Positions 26,974 to 35,459 of a stretch of DNA of 64,000 nt are shown piece by piece. The notes beneath the pieces were generated by a model. The model was given only the letters and a program-made list of their open reading frames with translations, was not told where the DNA came from and did no database searches. The DNA is from Paraburkholderia rhynchosiae (GTDB lineage: Bacteria > Pseudomonadota > Gammaproteobacteria > Burkholderiales > Burkholderiaceae), in NCBI RefSeq assembly GCF_002879865.1, contig NZ_PNXY01000005.1, positions 299,182 through 363,181 of the forward strand, in the 5' to 3' direction. Within the stretch, counting starts at the first letter, position 1. Every line of letters begins with the position of its first letter. The position numbers and the translations under genes were made by a program.

Positions 26974-28647
26974 TTACGCGCTCAGGACCGCGCGGTCGAA
27001 ATAGAGCTGCGCGAGCGCGGTGAAGCGCACGCCGTTCACGCCCTTGCGCATCGCGATCAGTTGATCGTAGAAGAACGGAATGATGATCGGCGTTTCATCG
27101 AGCAGCAGCGTCTGAATCTGCCCGGAGATTTTCTTCTGCGATGCGACGTCGATGGCCGCGACGAATTGCGCGACCAGTTGATCGTATTGCGGGTTCTTGA
27201 AGTGCGCGGCGTTCCACGTGCCGGTGCTCGTGAGCGGCGCATTCAGAAACACATTGGGCACGCCGCGATGGCCGTAGTCCGTGATGCCGAGTGGCGAATC
27301 GAGCCAGTCCGATTTGCCCGGCGTGCCAGCGCCGTAGTACAGCGACTGGCTCTCAACCTTCAAATTGATGCGCACGCCGATCGCCTTCGCCGCGTTCTGC
27401 ACGACGACCGCGAGATCGGGAATCTCCATGTACTTTTCGGTGGTGAGCGTGACGTCGAAACCGTTTGGCACGCCAGCTTGCGCGAGTAGTTGCTTCGCCT
27501 TTGCGACGTCGATCCTGCGTTGCGCAACGCCCGCATCCGATGACGGAAACACCGGCGCAAACGGGCTGTCGTTGCCGAGTTGCGCGCGGCCCTTGAAGAG
27601 CCCGCGCACCAGCACGTCGCGATCGAGCGATAACGCGAGCGCCTGGCGCACGCGCTTGTCCTTGAACAGCGGATTGTCGTTGCGCATGTGGATCTGCCGA
27701 TGCGCGCTCGACTTTACGCCGATTGCCTTGTACTCCGGATTGTTCAGAATGGCCGCGCCGCCCTGCACGGTGAACGTGCCCATCACGTCGGCCTGATGGC
27801 CTTGCAGTGCGAGCAGTTGCGCCTGCTGATCGGCATAAAAGGAGAACTGTACGCGTTGCGGTAACGCTTTTTCGCCCCAGTAATCGGGGTTGCGCACGAA
27901 CGATGCGCCAACCTTCGGCTGATACTTCTCGAACTTGAACGGACCCGTGCCGATGAAGCTCTTCTCATAACCGCCCGCATAGTTCGCGGGCAGGATCACG
28001 GCGTTGTAATTGTCCGAGGAAACATAGTAGGGAAAATTGCCGTTGGGTGCATCGAGATGAAACGCGACCGTATGCTCGTCGACCACTTTCACGCCGCCTT
28101 TGGATAGCACGCCCTTCAGCACCGAGAGCGCCGCCGAGCCGCTGGCGGGATCGGCGAGACGGTCGAAGGTGGCGGCCACGTCTTTCGCCGTAAAGGGCTG
28201 GCCGTCGTGGAATTTGACGTTCTCGCGCAGCTTGAAGGTCCACACGTCGCCCTTGTCGTTCGGCTTCCAGGACAGCGCGAGGGCCGGGCTCAGCACGAGC
28301 TTTTCGCCGTCGTCGTCGATCAGGAATTCGCCCGTCTGGTTCAGCAGCGCAAGGCTCGCGGCATCGGTCACCGTCAGAGGATCGACGGCGCCGGCGGGCG
28401 TCAGATGCGCAACGCGAATCGTCTGATTCGAAGGAACACCCGGACTCGCGTTGCCCTGCGCAAACGCTCGCGGGGCATTCAGCGCGCCGCCGCCGACCAG
28501 CGACAAACCGATCACGCTCGCATAGCGCAGCAGATCGCGCCGCGTGATGCGGCCGGCGACGAATTCGTCGATCGCATGGTTGCCGTAGGGGTCTGCGGTG
28601 CGGCGGGCGAGGTCGAGAGCGGGGAATCGGTCAGCGGGAGTCTTCAT
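26974..28647 (-). CDS. Peptide/nickel-type ABC transporter substrate-binding protein, Tat signal
   Basis: Family 5 extracytoplasmic solute-binding protein of 557 residues. The N-terminus has a twin-arginine signal (ITRRDLLRYASVIGLSL, Arg36-Arg37) with likely cleavage after AFA near residue 63, so it is exported folded. WTFKLRENVKFHDGQPFTAKDV and GTGPFKFEKY are standard motifs. The ligand may be a peptide, opine, nickel chelate or other compound; the sequence does not decide. The start at 28647 was chosen because an upstream extension lacks the signal arrangement. It heads a four-gene operon with the permeases and fused ATPase; the Ni/Co permease gene ends 363 bp upstream on the same strand. 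Confidence 0.93.
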   Translation of the reverse strand: MKTPADRFPALDLARRTADPYGNHAIDEFVAGRITRRDLLRYASVIGLSLVGGGALNAPRAFAQGNASPGVPSNQTIRVAHLTPAGAVDPLTVTDAASLALLNQTGEFLIDDDGEKLVLSPALALSWKPNDKGDVWTFKLRENVKFHDGQPFTAKDVAATFDRLADPASGSAALSVLKGVLSKGGVKVVDEHTVAFHLDAPNGNFPYYVSSDNYNAVILPANYAGGYEKSFIGTGPFKFEKYQPKVGASFVRNPDYWGEKALPQRVQFSFYADQQAQLLALQGHQADVMGTFTVQGGAAILNNPEYKAIGVKSSAHRQIHMRNDNPLFKDKRVRQALALSLDRDVLVRGLFKGRAQLGNDSPFAPVFPSSDAGVAQRRIDVAKAKQLLAQAGVPNGFDVTLTTEKYMEIPDLAVVVQNAAKAIGVRINLKVESQSLYYGAGTPGKSDWLDSPLGITDYGHRGVPNVFLNAPLTSTGTWNAAHFKNPQYDQLVAQFVAAIDVASQKKISGQIQTLLLDETPIIIPFFYDQLIAMRKGVNGVRFTALAQLYFDRAVLSA

Positions 28648-29010
28648 CGAGGGAATGTCCAGTCCGTTCGGTTGCCGGTTCTGAGAAGCCGCGCCGGATG
28701 CGCGACAGGCTGACTGCGAGGAGACGATAATGCGGCGACGCAAAGCGGCTTCAGTTTAAGCGATTGCTCGCAGATTGGAGCGCTTGCGGCGGAGTCGCGT
28801 TAGCGATCGGCGGATAAAAGGGCCGGTGTGTGTCGTCATCGCAACGGTCGGGGCGGCGTCTCGCAAATGCGTGAGGCGTCTTGCGCGCGACGCACACGAC
28901 AAGCACGTGGTCCGCCTGGTCGCGCCCGACGCTATAGCGAAACAACCGACAAGACGGCAGTGGAAGGCTTACCGGTCGTATTGCACTGCGCGTGCTCGAC
29001 GCGGTTGCAT
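28648..29010. other. Intergenic region upstream of the substrate-binding protein gene
   Basis: 363 bp between the Ni/Co permease (3' end) and the dppA-like gene (5' end), both minus strand. Some hexamers resemble promoter elements, but none has convincing spacing. No terminator with a T-run follows the permease, so read-through into the ABC operon remains possible. Confidence 0.5.
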
Positions 29011-30030
29011 TTACCGCGTCAAGACGCCCGGACGTCGCCAGCGATGAAACAGCACGGAGCCGATCCAGCACGCCATGAACACAGCGACGATGCCGTAGCC
29101 CAGCACGCCGAACTGCTCGTTCGCGCTAGCCACCGCGTCCCACATGCCGCCGTTCAGGCCGAGCTTGTCCGACAGCAGTCCCAGCGCCTCGACGCCGCCG
29201 ATCACGATCGCCACCACCGCCGAAACGAACGTGATGCTCGCGTTGTAGTAGAGCTTGCGCTTGGGGTCGTCCATGGCCCAGCTATATGCGTGGACCATCA
29301 ACACGTTGTCGGTCGAATCGACCAGCGTCATACCCGCTGTGAAGAGCGCGGGGAAGACGAGGATCGAATACAAGGGCAGACCTTTGCCCGCTTCCGATGC
29401 GGCAATCGCGAGCAAACCGATTTCGGTCGCAGTGTCGAAGCCGAGACCGAACAGCACGCCGACAGGGTACATGTGCCAGCTTTTCGTCACGAGCCGGAAA
29501 AGCGGACGCAATGCGCGGGAAAGAAGGCCGGCCGGGCCGGTCGAGTCCGGCGCGGCAGCAGGCAATTCGCCATGATGCTGGACGTGGCGATAGCGGCGCC
29601 ATACGTCGCGCAGAATCACGAGGTTCATAGCGGCGAGCACCAGCAGGAACGTCGCCGACACCAGCGTGCCGATGGTGCCTCCCACTGCCTTGAAGGTCTC
29701 GAAGCGACCATGCAGCGAGTGCGCGGTCCACGCTATGCCGAGCGTCGCGAGAATCACGATGGTCGAATGCCCGAGCGAAAACGACAGCCCCACGCCGAGC
29801 GGCCGCTTGCCGGTTTGCATCAGCTTGCGCGTGACGGCGTCGATGGCAGCGATGTGGTCGGCGTCGACCGCATGGCGCAGACCGAAACCGTACGCGAGCA
29901 ATGCCGTGCCGAGCAGCAGCGGATAGTGGCGAAACGCGATCAACGCCCATGCCCATGCTGCCAGATTGGCGGCGATCAGCACGGCGTACAACATGAAAAG
30001 GCGAGGGCGCAGCGATGCGGTCGGCGTCAT
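29011..30030 (-). CDS. Nickel/cobalt permease, NiCoT (HoxN/NixA) family
   Basis: High-affinity Ni2+/Co2+ uptake permease of 339 residues in the inner membrane with about eight hydrophobic segments. The signature RHAVDADHI is at residues 52-60 in helix II; FSLGHSTIVI and LFGLGFDTATEIGLL are the other family motifs, and LVDSTDNVLMVHAYSWA follows. Specificity for Ni or Co cannot be read from the sequence. The gene starts 20 bp after the stop of the cupin gene on the same strand, so the two form an operon. No urease or hydrogenase genes are in the window. Confidence 0.95.
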   Translation of the reverse strand: MTPTASLRPRLFMLYAVLIAANLAAWAWALIAFRHYPLLLGTALLAYGFGLRHAVDADHIAAIDAVTRKLMQTGKRPLGVGLSFSLGHSTIVILATLGIAWTAHSLHGRFETFKAVGGTIGTLVSATFLLVLAAMNLVILRDVWRRYRHVQHHGELPAAAPDSTGPAGLLSRALRPLFRLVTKSWHMYPVGVLFGLGFDTATEIGLLAIAASEAGKGLPLYSILVFPALFTAGMTLVDSTDNVLMVHAYSWAMDDPKRKLYYNASITFVSAVVAIVIGGVEALGLLSDKLGLNGGMWDAVASANEQFGVLGYGIVAVFMACWIGSVLFHRWRRPGVLTR

Positions 30031-30049
30031 GGAGTCGCGTGAAAATGAA

Positions 30050-30574
30050 TTATTGATCGTGCGGATGTTTATGAATCGGATCGACCCAGTACACCGCTTC
30101 GGGTTCTTCAACGGCGTCGATGTTCAGATTGACTACGACCGCTTCGTTGTCGCTGCGCACGAGCACGCATTCGAGCGGATCGTCGGTGCTGGCGTTGATT
30201 TCCTGATGCGGCACATACGGCGGCACGAAGATGAAGTCGCCGGGACCGGCCTTCGCGGTGAACTCGAGATGCTCGCCCCAGCGCATGCGCGCCTGGCCGC
30301 GCACCACGTAGATCACGCTTTCGAGCGCGCCATGATGATGAGCGCCGGTCTTCGCATTCGGATGGATCGTCACCGTGCCGGCCCAGATTTTCTGCGCGCC
30401 GACGCGTGTTGCATTGATCGCGGCAGCGCGACTCATGCCCGGCGTCTGCGCGGTGTTGGTGTCGAGTTGATCGCCTCGAATGACCTTAACGCCATGCTCA
30501 CGCCAATCGACAGGCGCCGCTTCGCGCTCGTCCTTCTCGTCTTTGTAATGCGGATGTTCGTGATCCTGGCTCAT
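30050..30574 (-). CDS. Cupin-domain protein with histidine-rich ends, operonic with Ni/Co permease
   Basis: A single-cupin protein of 174 residues, probably cytoplasmic. TGAHHHGALE (77-86) with His79, His81 and Glu85, and His123 in PPYVPHQEI, form a complete cupin metal site. Both ends carry extra histidines: HEHPHY at 5-10 and HKHPHDQ at the very end. AAGGAGA lies about 6 nt before the ATG at 30574. It is the first gene of an operon with the Ni/Co permease. Possible roles are a Ni- or Co-dependent oxygenase or isomerase, or a metal-handling protein. The substrate is unknown. Confidence 0.88.
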   Translation of the reverse strand: MSQDHEHPHYKDEKDEREAAPVDWREHGVKVIRGDQLDTNTAQTPGMSRAAAINATRVGAQKIWAGTVTIHPNAKTGAHHHGALESVIYVVRGQARMRWGEHLEFTAKAGPGDFIFVPPYVPHQEINASTDDPLECVLVRSDNEAVVVNLNIDAVEEPEAVYWVDPIHKHPHDQ

Positions 30575-30700
30575 GACATGTCTCCTTGTGAGCTTGAGTC
30601 TGCCATTGGTCCTGGCGACGATCGCGGCGCCGTCCGGCATTTTTACACGTTAAAAAATGTGCGTGGGTCAGCGCCGCCTAGGTCCTTCGTTGATGAAAAA

Positions 30701-30723
30701 AGCCCGTCCATGAAGGACGGGCT
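30701..30723 (-). terminator. Terminator downstream of fusA
   Basis: AGCCCGTCC (30701-30709) and GGACGGGCT (30715-30723) pair perfectly around a 5-nt loop. On the minus strand the stem is followed by a run of six T (30695-30700 complement), as expected for the end of the fusA transcript. Confidence 0.92.
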
Positions 30724-30786
30724 TCGAGTGGTGAGTCTGAGTAGCCCGGTTGGGGCACACACGCCGGTTTCAATCAGCGCAAGCGC

Positions 30787-32892
30787 CTACTTGTGCTTCG
30801 CGTTGATCACGGCTTCGGCCACGTTGTTGGGCGTTTCAGCGTAGTGCTTGAACTCCATCGTGTAGGTCGCGCGGCCTTGAGTGGCCGAGCGCAGCGACGT
30901 GGAATAGCCAAACATTTCCGCAAGCGGCACTTCCGCGCGCACGAGCTTGCCGCCGCCGCCCGCGATGTCTTCCATGCCTTGCACGAGCCCGCGGCGGCTC
31001 GAGAGGTCGCCCATCACGTTGCCCATGAAGTCTTCGGGCGTTTCCACTTCGACGGCCATCATCGGTTCGAGCAGCACGGGCTTCGCTTTGCGCATCGCTT
31101 CCTTGAAGGCGATCGAACCGGCCATGCGGAACGCGTTTTCGTTCGAGTCGACGTCGTGGTACGAGCCGAAGGTCAGCGTCACCTTGACGTCGACCACCGG
31201 ATAGCCCGCCAGCACGCCGGCCTTCAGCGTTTCCTGGATACCCTTGTCGACGGCCGGAATGTATTCGCGCGGAATCACGCCGCCCTTGATCGCGTCGACG
31301 AACTCGTAGCCCTTGCCTTGCGGCGCCGGTTCGAGCGTAATCACCGCGTGGCCGTACTGACCGCGGCCGCCCGATTGCTTGACGAACTTGCCTTCAACAT
31401 CGTCGATCTTGTTGCGCACCGTTTCGCGGTACGCAACCTGCGGTTTGCCGACGGTCGCCTCTACGCCGAACTCGCGCTTCATGCGATCGACGAGAATTTC
31501 GAGGTGCAGCTCGCCCATGCCCGAAATGATCGTCTGACCGGATTCCTCGTCCGTTTGCACGCGGAACGACGGGTCTTCCTGCGCGAGACGATTGAGCGCG
31601 ATGCCCATCTTCTCCTGGTCGACCTTGGTCTTCGGCTCCACGGCCTGCGAGATCACCGGCTCGGGGAAGATCATCTTTTCGAGGATGATCACGTGGTTCG
31701 GATCACATAGCGTGTCGCCGGTAGTCGCTTCCTTCAGGCCGACTGCCGCGGCGATGTCGCCCGCGTACACCTCCTTGATTTCCTTGCGCTCGTTCGCGTG
31801 CATCTGCAGGATCCGGCCGAGGCGCTCTTTCTTTTCCTTGATCGCGTTGTAGACGGTGTCGCCCGAATTCACCACGCCCGAATACACGCGGAAGAAAATC
31901 AGCTGGCCCACGAACGGGTCGGTCATGATCTTGAAGGCAAGCGCCGAGAACGGATCGGTGTCGTTCGGATGACGCTCGATTTCCTTGTCGTGTTCGTCGT
32001 GACCGGTAATCGCCGGCACGTCGACCGGCGACGGCAGATAGTCGATCACCGCGTCGAGCATCGCCTGCACGCCCTTGTTCTTGAACGCGCTGCCGCACAG
32101 CATCGGCACGATTTCATTGGCGATGGTGCGCGCACGAATGCCGTGCTTGATTTCCTCTTCTGTCAGCGTTTCGCCGCCCAGATATTTGTCGAGCAGTTGT
32201 TCGTTCGCTTCGGCCGCGGCCTCGACCATCTTGTCGTGCCATTCGTTCGCGGTGGCCGCGAGTTCCGGCGGGATGTCGCGGTATTCGAACTTGATGCCCT
32301 GGTTCTCTTCGTCCCAGAAGATCGCTTTCATCTTGACGAGATCGACCACGCCCTGGAAATGATCTTCCGCGCCGACCGGAATCTGGATCGGCACCGCGAC
32401 GCCCTTCAGACGGTCGCCGATTTGCCGCTGCACGCGGAAAAAGTCTGCGCCGACGCGGTCCATTTTGTTGACGAACGCGATGCGCGGCACCTTGTACTTG
32501 TTTGCCTGGCGCCACACGGTTTCCGATTGCGGCTGCACGCCGCCGACCGAGTCGTAGACCATGCAAGCGCCGTCGAGCACGCGCATGGAGCGCTCGACTT
32601 CGATCGTGAAGTCGACGTGTCCCGGCGTGTCGATGATGTTGATCCGATGCTCGGGATAGTTGCCGGCCATGCCTTTCCAGAAGGCGGTAGTGGCCGCCGA
32701 CGTGATCGTGATGCCGCGCTCCTGCTCCTGTTCCATCCAGTCCATCGTCGCCGCACCGTCGTGAACCTCGCCGATCTTGTGGGTCACGCCGGTGTAGAAC
32801 AGGATGCGTTCAGTGGTGGTGGTTTTGCCGGCATCGATGTGAGCGCTGATGCCGATATTCCGGTAGCGCTCGATGGGAGTCTTGCGGGGCAC
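30787..32892 (-). CDS. fusA: Elongation factor G (stand-alone copy)
   Basis: EF-G drives ribosomal translocation with GTP. The 701-residue protein has the P-loop [15 protein letters not shown], switch motif [19 protein letters not shown] and NKMD in domain I, and the domain IV/V segments [35 protein letters not shown] and [20 protein letters not shown]. The start is GTG at 32892 with a near-ideal AAGGAGGT on the coding strand. There is no rpsL, rpsG or tuf next to it, so it is probably the second fusA that many Burkholderia carry. It ends in a strong terminator. Confidence 0.95.
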   Translation of the reverse strand: MPRKTPIERYRNIGISAHIDAGKTTTTERILFYTGVTHKIGEVHDGAATMDWMEQEQERGITITSAATTAFWKGMAGNYPEHRINIIDTPGHVDFTIEVERSMRVLDGACMVYDSVGGVQPQSETVWRQANKYKVPRIAFVNKMDRVGADFFRVQRQIGDRLKGVAVPIQIPVGAEDHFQGVVDLVKMKAIFWDEENQGIKFEYRDIPPELAATANEWHDKMVEAAAEANEQLLDKYLGGETLTEEEIKHGIRARTIANEIVPMLCGSAFKNKGVQAMLDAVIDYLPSPVDVPAITGHDEHDKEIERHPNDTDPFSALAFKIMTDPFVGQLIFFRVYSGVVNSGDTVYNAIKEKKERLGRILQMHANERKEIKEVYAGDIAAAVGLKEATTGDTLCDPNHVIILEKMIFPEPVISQAVEPKTKVDQEKMGIALNRLAQEDPSFRVQTDEESGQTIISGMGELHLEILVDRMKREFGVEATVGKPQVAYRETVRNKIDDVEGKFVKQSGGRGQYGHAVITLEPAPQGKGYEFVDAIKGGVIPREYIPAVDKGIQETLKAGVLAGYPVVDVKVTLTFGSYHDVDSNENAFRMAGSIAFKEAMRKAKPVLLEPMMAVEVETPEDFMGNVMGDLSSRRGLVQGMEDIAGGGGKLVRAEVPLAEMFGYSTSLRSATQGRATYTMEFKHYAETPNNVAEAVINAKHK

Positions 32893-33283
32893 GTGAACCT
32901 CCTTGGAATAGCGCGCCTGAAACGCTTGGCCGGGCGGCAGTCTGTGCTGCCCGTACCGCGGGATGCTGCCTTGCTAAGAATACTAGGATAGCGCGTCGGC
33001 CCGTCTTTTGCAGGAATCTTGCCAGGCGGCGGTGGGCGCGCCGGGGCGGCGGTTGGTGGGGTTGCAAGGAGCGGTGACGCTGCAATGCAGCGCGGTGTGT
33101 GTGTCACCAATGAAAAAAGCCGGCGCCTTGGGAAAGGCACCGGCTTTTGCGGTAAGCAGTGCGATGGTGCGGCATTTTCGCGGCGCAGCCGAGGTTGGAG
33201 TGAGGCCGCTTGTTATGCCGCTTGTTACGCCGCTTTCTTGCGCTGTTAATTGCGCGACCTACTGTGCACCTTCGGTATGCGAC
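32893..33283. other. Intergenic region between the DUF192 gene and fusA
   Basis: 391 bp between two minus-strand genes. It holds the terminator at 33118-33148 and the fusA leader with its ribosome site. The stretch 32930-33000 (complement) should contain the fusA promoter; ATACTAGGATAG on the plus strand at 32978-32989 is the AT-richest part, but no firm -35/-10 pair was assigned. Confidence 0.5.
33118..33148. terminator. Terminator downstream of the DUF192 gene
   Basis: GCCGGCGCCTT (33119-33129) pairs with AAGGCACCGGC (33134-33144) with one C/A mismatch. It is flanked by six A on the left and four T on the right, so it can work on either strand. Its position fits the end of the DUF192 gene transcript. 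Confidence 0.8.
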
Positions 33284-33790
33284 TTATTGCGCTGCCGGCA
33301 AGCCCTGAATCTTCATCCCCGGCTTGATGCCCTTCGATGTGAACCACCCCTTGCTCATTTCCAGCGCATAGACGCCGTTGTTCTTCGGGCAGTGATTGCT
33401 GGTGGTCTCGGCCTGCATCTCGTCGATGTCGGTCACGGTGCCGTCTGCCCTGATGAACGCAATCGACAACGGGATCAGCGTGTTCTTCATCCAGAAGCAA
33501 TGCACTGCGTTTTCATTGAAGACGAACAGCATGCCTTCGTTCGGCGCGAGGCTCGTGCGGTACATCAGACCCTGCTCGCGATCCGCGTCGTTGGCGGCAA
33601 CGGCCGCGTCGATCACGAACATGCCCGCGGTCAGCTTCGCGCGCGGAAATTCGCTTGGCTGCTTTGCGCCGGCCGGCATCTGTTGCGCCTGAGCGGGGAC
33701 CGTGTTCAGTGCGGCGAACGACATCGCTGCGAACGGCAGGATTGCGGCAACGGCGAAACGCGCCATCAACGAGCGCATGGGAAATCGCAC
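33284..33790 (-). CDS. DUF192 family exported protein
   Basis: Exported protein of 168 residues. I place the start at a GTG (33790): AAGGAG lies 7 nt upstream of it, while the next ATG (33778) is 19 nt away and is the alternative. The signal peptide (FAVAAILPFAAMSFAALN ... PAQAQ) is followed by a DUF192 domain with REQGLMYRTSLAPNEGMLFVF, CFWMKNTLIPLSIAFI and NGVYALEMSKGWF. The family is small and periplasmic or extracellular; its biochemical role is not established. It has its own terminator. Confidence 0.88.
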   Translation of the reverse strand: MRFPMRSLMARFAVAAILPFAAMSFAALNTVPAQAQQMPAGAKQPSEFPRAKLTAGMFVIDAAVAANDADREQGLMYRTSLAPNEGMLFVFNENAVHCFWMKNTLIPLSIAFIRADGTVTDIDEMQAETTSNHCPKNNGVYALEMSKGWFTSKGIKPGMKIQGLPAAQ

Positions 33791-33847
33791 GGCATGACTC
33801 CTTGCTGAGATTAACCGGGGAATGTTACGCGAGCGCGTCAAAAACAA

Positions 33848-33879
33848 AAAGGCAGATCGCCTTGCGGTGATCTGCCTTT
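33848..33879. terminator. Terminator downstream of the small Asr-like gene
   Basis: AAAGGCAGATC (33848-33858) and GATCTGCCTTT (33869-33879) are perfect 11-bp arms, with two to three more pairs inside around the loop TTGC. The A-rich stretch on the left (33839-33850) gives a T-run on the minus strand. Confidence 0.9.
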
Positions 33880-33934
33880 GAACGCCGTAAGAACGGCAAT
33901 GAAGCTAGTTCTTGACTGCGTCTTTACAACAAAC

Positions 33935-34138
33935 TTACTCCGAAGCAGCCGAAGCTGCAGCAGCAGCTGCTGCCTTCTTGTGCGACTTCTTGTGAGCGTG
34001 CTTCGTGGTCTTCTTTGCCGACGAAGCTGCTGCCATCGGAGCTGCCGAAGCTGCTGCCGGAGCTGCCGGTGCCGAAGCTTGTGCGAATGCTGCCGTTGCG
34101 AAAAGGCCAGCGACCAGAGCGGCGATCAGTTTGTTCAT
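33935..34138 (-). CDS. Small Ala/Lys/His-rich exported protein, acid-shock (Asr)-like
   Basis: The predicted protein has 67 residues. A short signal peptide (MNKLIAALVAGLFATAAFAQ) would be cut after AFA. The mature part is Ala/Pro-rich, then a basic His/Lys block (KKTTKHAHKKSHKK) and an Ala-rich end. This plan resembles enterobacterial acid-shock protein Asr, a disordered basic periplasmic protein, though no firm homology can be shown by eye. The ATG at 34138 was chosen because the signal peptide begins there and AGGA is about 8 nt upstream. It has its own strong terminator. Confidence 0.72.
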   Translation of the reverse strand: MNKLIAALVAGLFATAAFAQASAPAAPAAASAAPMAAASSAKKTTKHAHKKSHKKAAAAAAASAASE

Positions 34139-34556
34139 TTTGAAAATCCTCAGCATTAGTTAATTAACCAAATGACCCGGTTATATATGAGTCATGTCGG
34201 TAAACGTGCCATCCACCTTTCGGTTGACAGCCGCATCGAACAAATTTTCAACGCGTCTGCCTAGCGCTCAGACTGCCTGCACTGACCGCGAGCGGTTCGT
34301 GCAAAGGCCCTTAAGGCTGAATGCCGGATAGCTTCGGGCGGCATCTGCGTCGAATAACGCGTGAGCTCGCGCACCGGTTGACGTAAATTTTCTGGAAAAT
34401 TTCAACGTGAGGCATTGAGGTGAACAAGGCGTTGAGTGAGGTATGTCAGCATCACTGTTTCACGCCTTTTCATCCGGCCGTTTCACGCTCGGTTTTGTTC
34501 GTGCATACAACGGGTTAGTGAAGTTATGCGGGACCAGAGCGGAACTTAAGCGGAAT
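34139..34556. other. Intergenic region between the Asr-like and pseudouridine synthase genes
   Basis: 418 bp, both neighbours on the minus strand. The part next to the Asr-like gene is AT-rich (TTAATTAA at 34159-34166, GTTATATATGAG at 34181-34192) and should hold its promoter and leader. The rest shows only short, unlikely open frames. Confidence 0.5.
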
Positions 34557-35126
34557 TCAAGCGACGCCTTCCCACGGCGCTGCGGGCGGCAAGTCGACGC
34601 TTTCCCCTGGTTGCAGTCCGAGTGAAAAAATATCGAGCGCGCCGATGCCCACGCGCACGAGTCGCAGCGTCGGGAAACCGACAGCGGCCGTCATGCGGCG
34701 CACCTGCCGGTTCTTGCCTTCGGTAATCGACAACTCGGTCCATGTGGTCGGAATCGCGGCGCGATAGCGAATCGGCGGCGTGCGAGTCCACAGTGCGTCG
34801 GTCGGCTCCACGTATTCGGCGCGGCACGGCTGCGTCACGTAGTCGCCCAGATCGACTCCGCGCGCGAGCTTCTTCAACGCGGCGGGATCGACCGCGCCTT
34901 CCACCTGAGCCCAATAGCGTTTCACCAGCTTATGGCGCGGTTCGGCAATACGCGCTTGCAGCGCCCCGTCGTCGGTGAGAAGCAGCAGGCCTTCGCTGTC
35001 CGAATCGAGGCGGCCGGCCGGATACACGCCGGGTACCTTGACCCAGTCGGCTAGCGAGGCGCGCGTCTCGTGCGCGGAAAACTGGCAGATGGTGCCGAAC
35101 GGCTTGTTAAGGGCGAGAAGGCGCAT
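34557..35126 (-). CDS. rRNA pseudouridine synthase, RluE type
   Basis: Enzyme of 189 residues of the RsuA/RluB/RluE/RluF group, converting a uridine of rRNA to pseudouridine. Catalytic Asp is in PAGRLDSDSEGLLLLT (about residues 37-52); KLVKRYWAQVEG and ITEGKNRQVRRMTAAVGFPTLRLVRVGIG are the other family motifs. It lacks the N-terminal S4 domain, and the short length fits RluE, which modifies 23S rRNA in E. coli. It is divergent from icd. Confidence 0.9.
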   Translation of the reverse strand: MRLLALNKPFGTICQFSAHETRASLADWVKVPGVYPAGRLDSDSEGLLLLTDDGALQARIAEPRHKLVKRYWAQVEGAVDPAALKKLARGVDLGDYVTQPCRAEYVEPTDALWTRTPPIRYRAAIPTTWTELSITEGKNRQVRRMTAAVGFPTLRLVRVGIGALDIFSLGLQPGESVDLPPAAPWEGVA

Positions 35127-35459
35127 AAAGAGATGATGAGAGTCGTGTGGCGCCCGTCGCGGCGGCAGGCGCCGACGCTAAACTGGGCGGCGCCAATGCC
35201 CGTAGTCAGTGGCGGGATAATAAAGCATAATGCGTCGCATAGAGCGCTAGGTCTTATATAAGATATAAGACATTGCCGCCCAGGCTCACGATCGCTTCAT
35301 GTTGGAAAACCCCGAGCCGCGGCCGCCTCGTTGCAGCGGCCGTGTGGGCTAGAATAACGGCCAGGCCGCTTGCGGGCGTCCGGCATTGCGCGCGGCGAGG
35401 AGCGCCCATTTTCGCAGTCTCCCATCAGCTTTCAGCACAGCCTTCACTGGAGTCCGATC
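35127..35459. promoter_or_regulatory. icd upstream region
   Basis: 333 bp between the divergent pseudouridine synthase and icd genes. It contains the palindromic site at 35251-35271 and a candidate -10 TAGAAT at 35350-35355 whose -35 is poor. The leader ends with GGAG at 35449-35452 before the icd ATG. Confidence 0.5.
35251..35271. promoter_or_regulatory. TCTTATATAAGA palindrome upstream of icd (operator candidate)
   Basis: TCTTATATAAGA (35252-35263) is a perfect 12-bp palindrome. It overlaps a second symmetry, GTCTTATA (35251-35258) with TATAAGAC (35264-35271). Short ATAAGA/TCTTAT palindromes are typical of GntR/FadR-type regulators; the site is about 190 bp upstream of icd. The regulator is not identified in the window. 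Confidence 0.55.

Noticed and set aside
28828..30042. Long open frame antisense to the Ni/Co permease
   Set aside because: Shadow of the permease gene, low-complexity His/Arg-rich translation, no ribosome site.
31798..32991. Long open frame antisense to fusA (about 400 codons)
   Set aside because: It mirrors the EF-G codons; the product is His/Arg/Asp-rich and has no recognisable fold.
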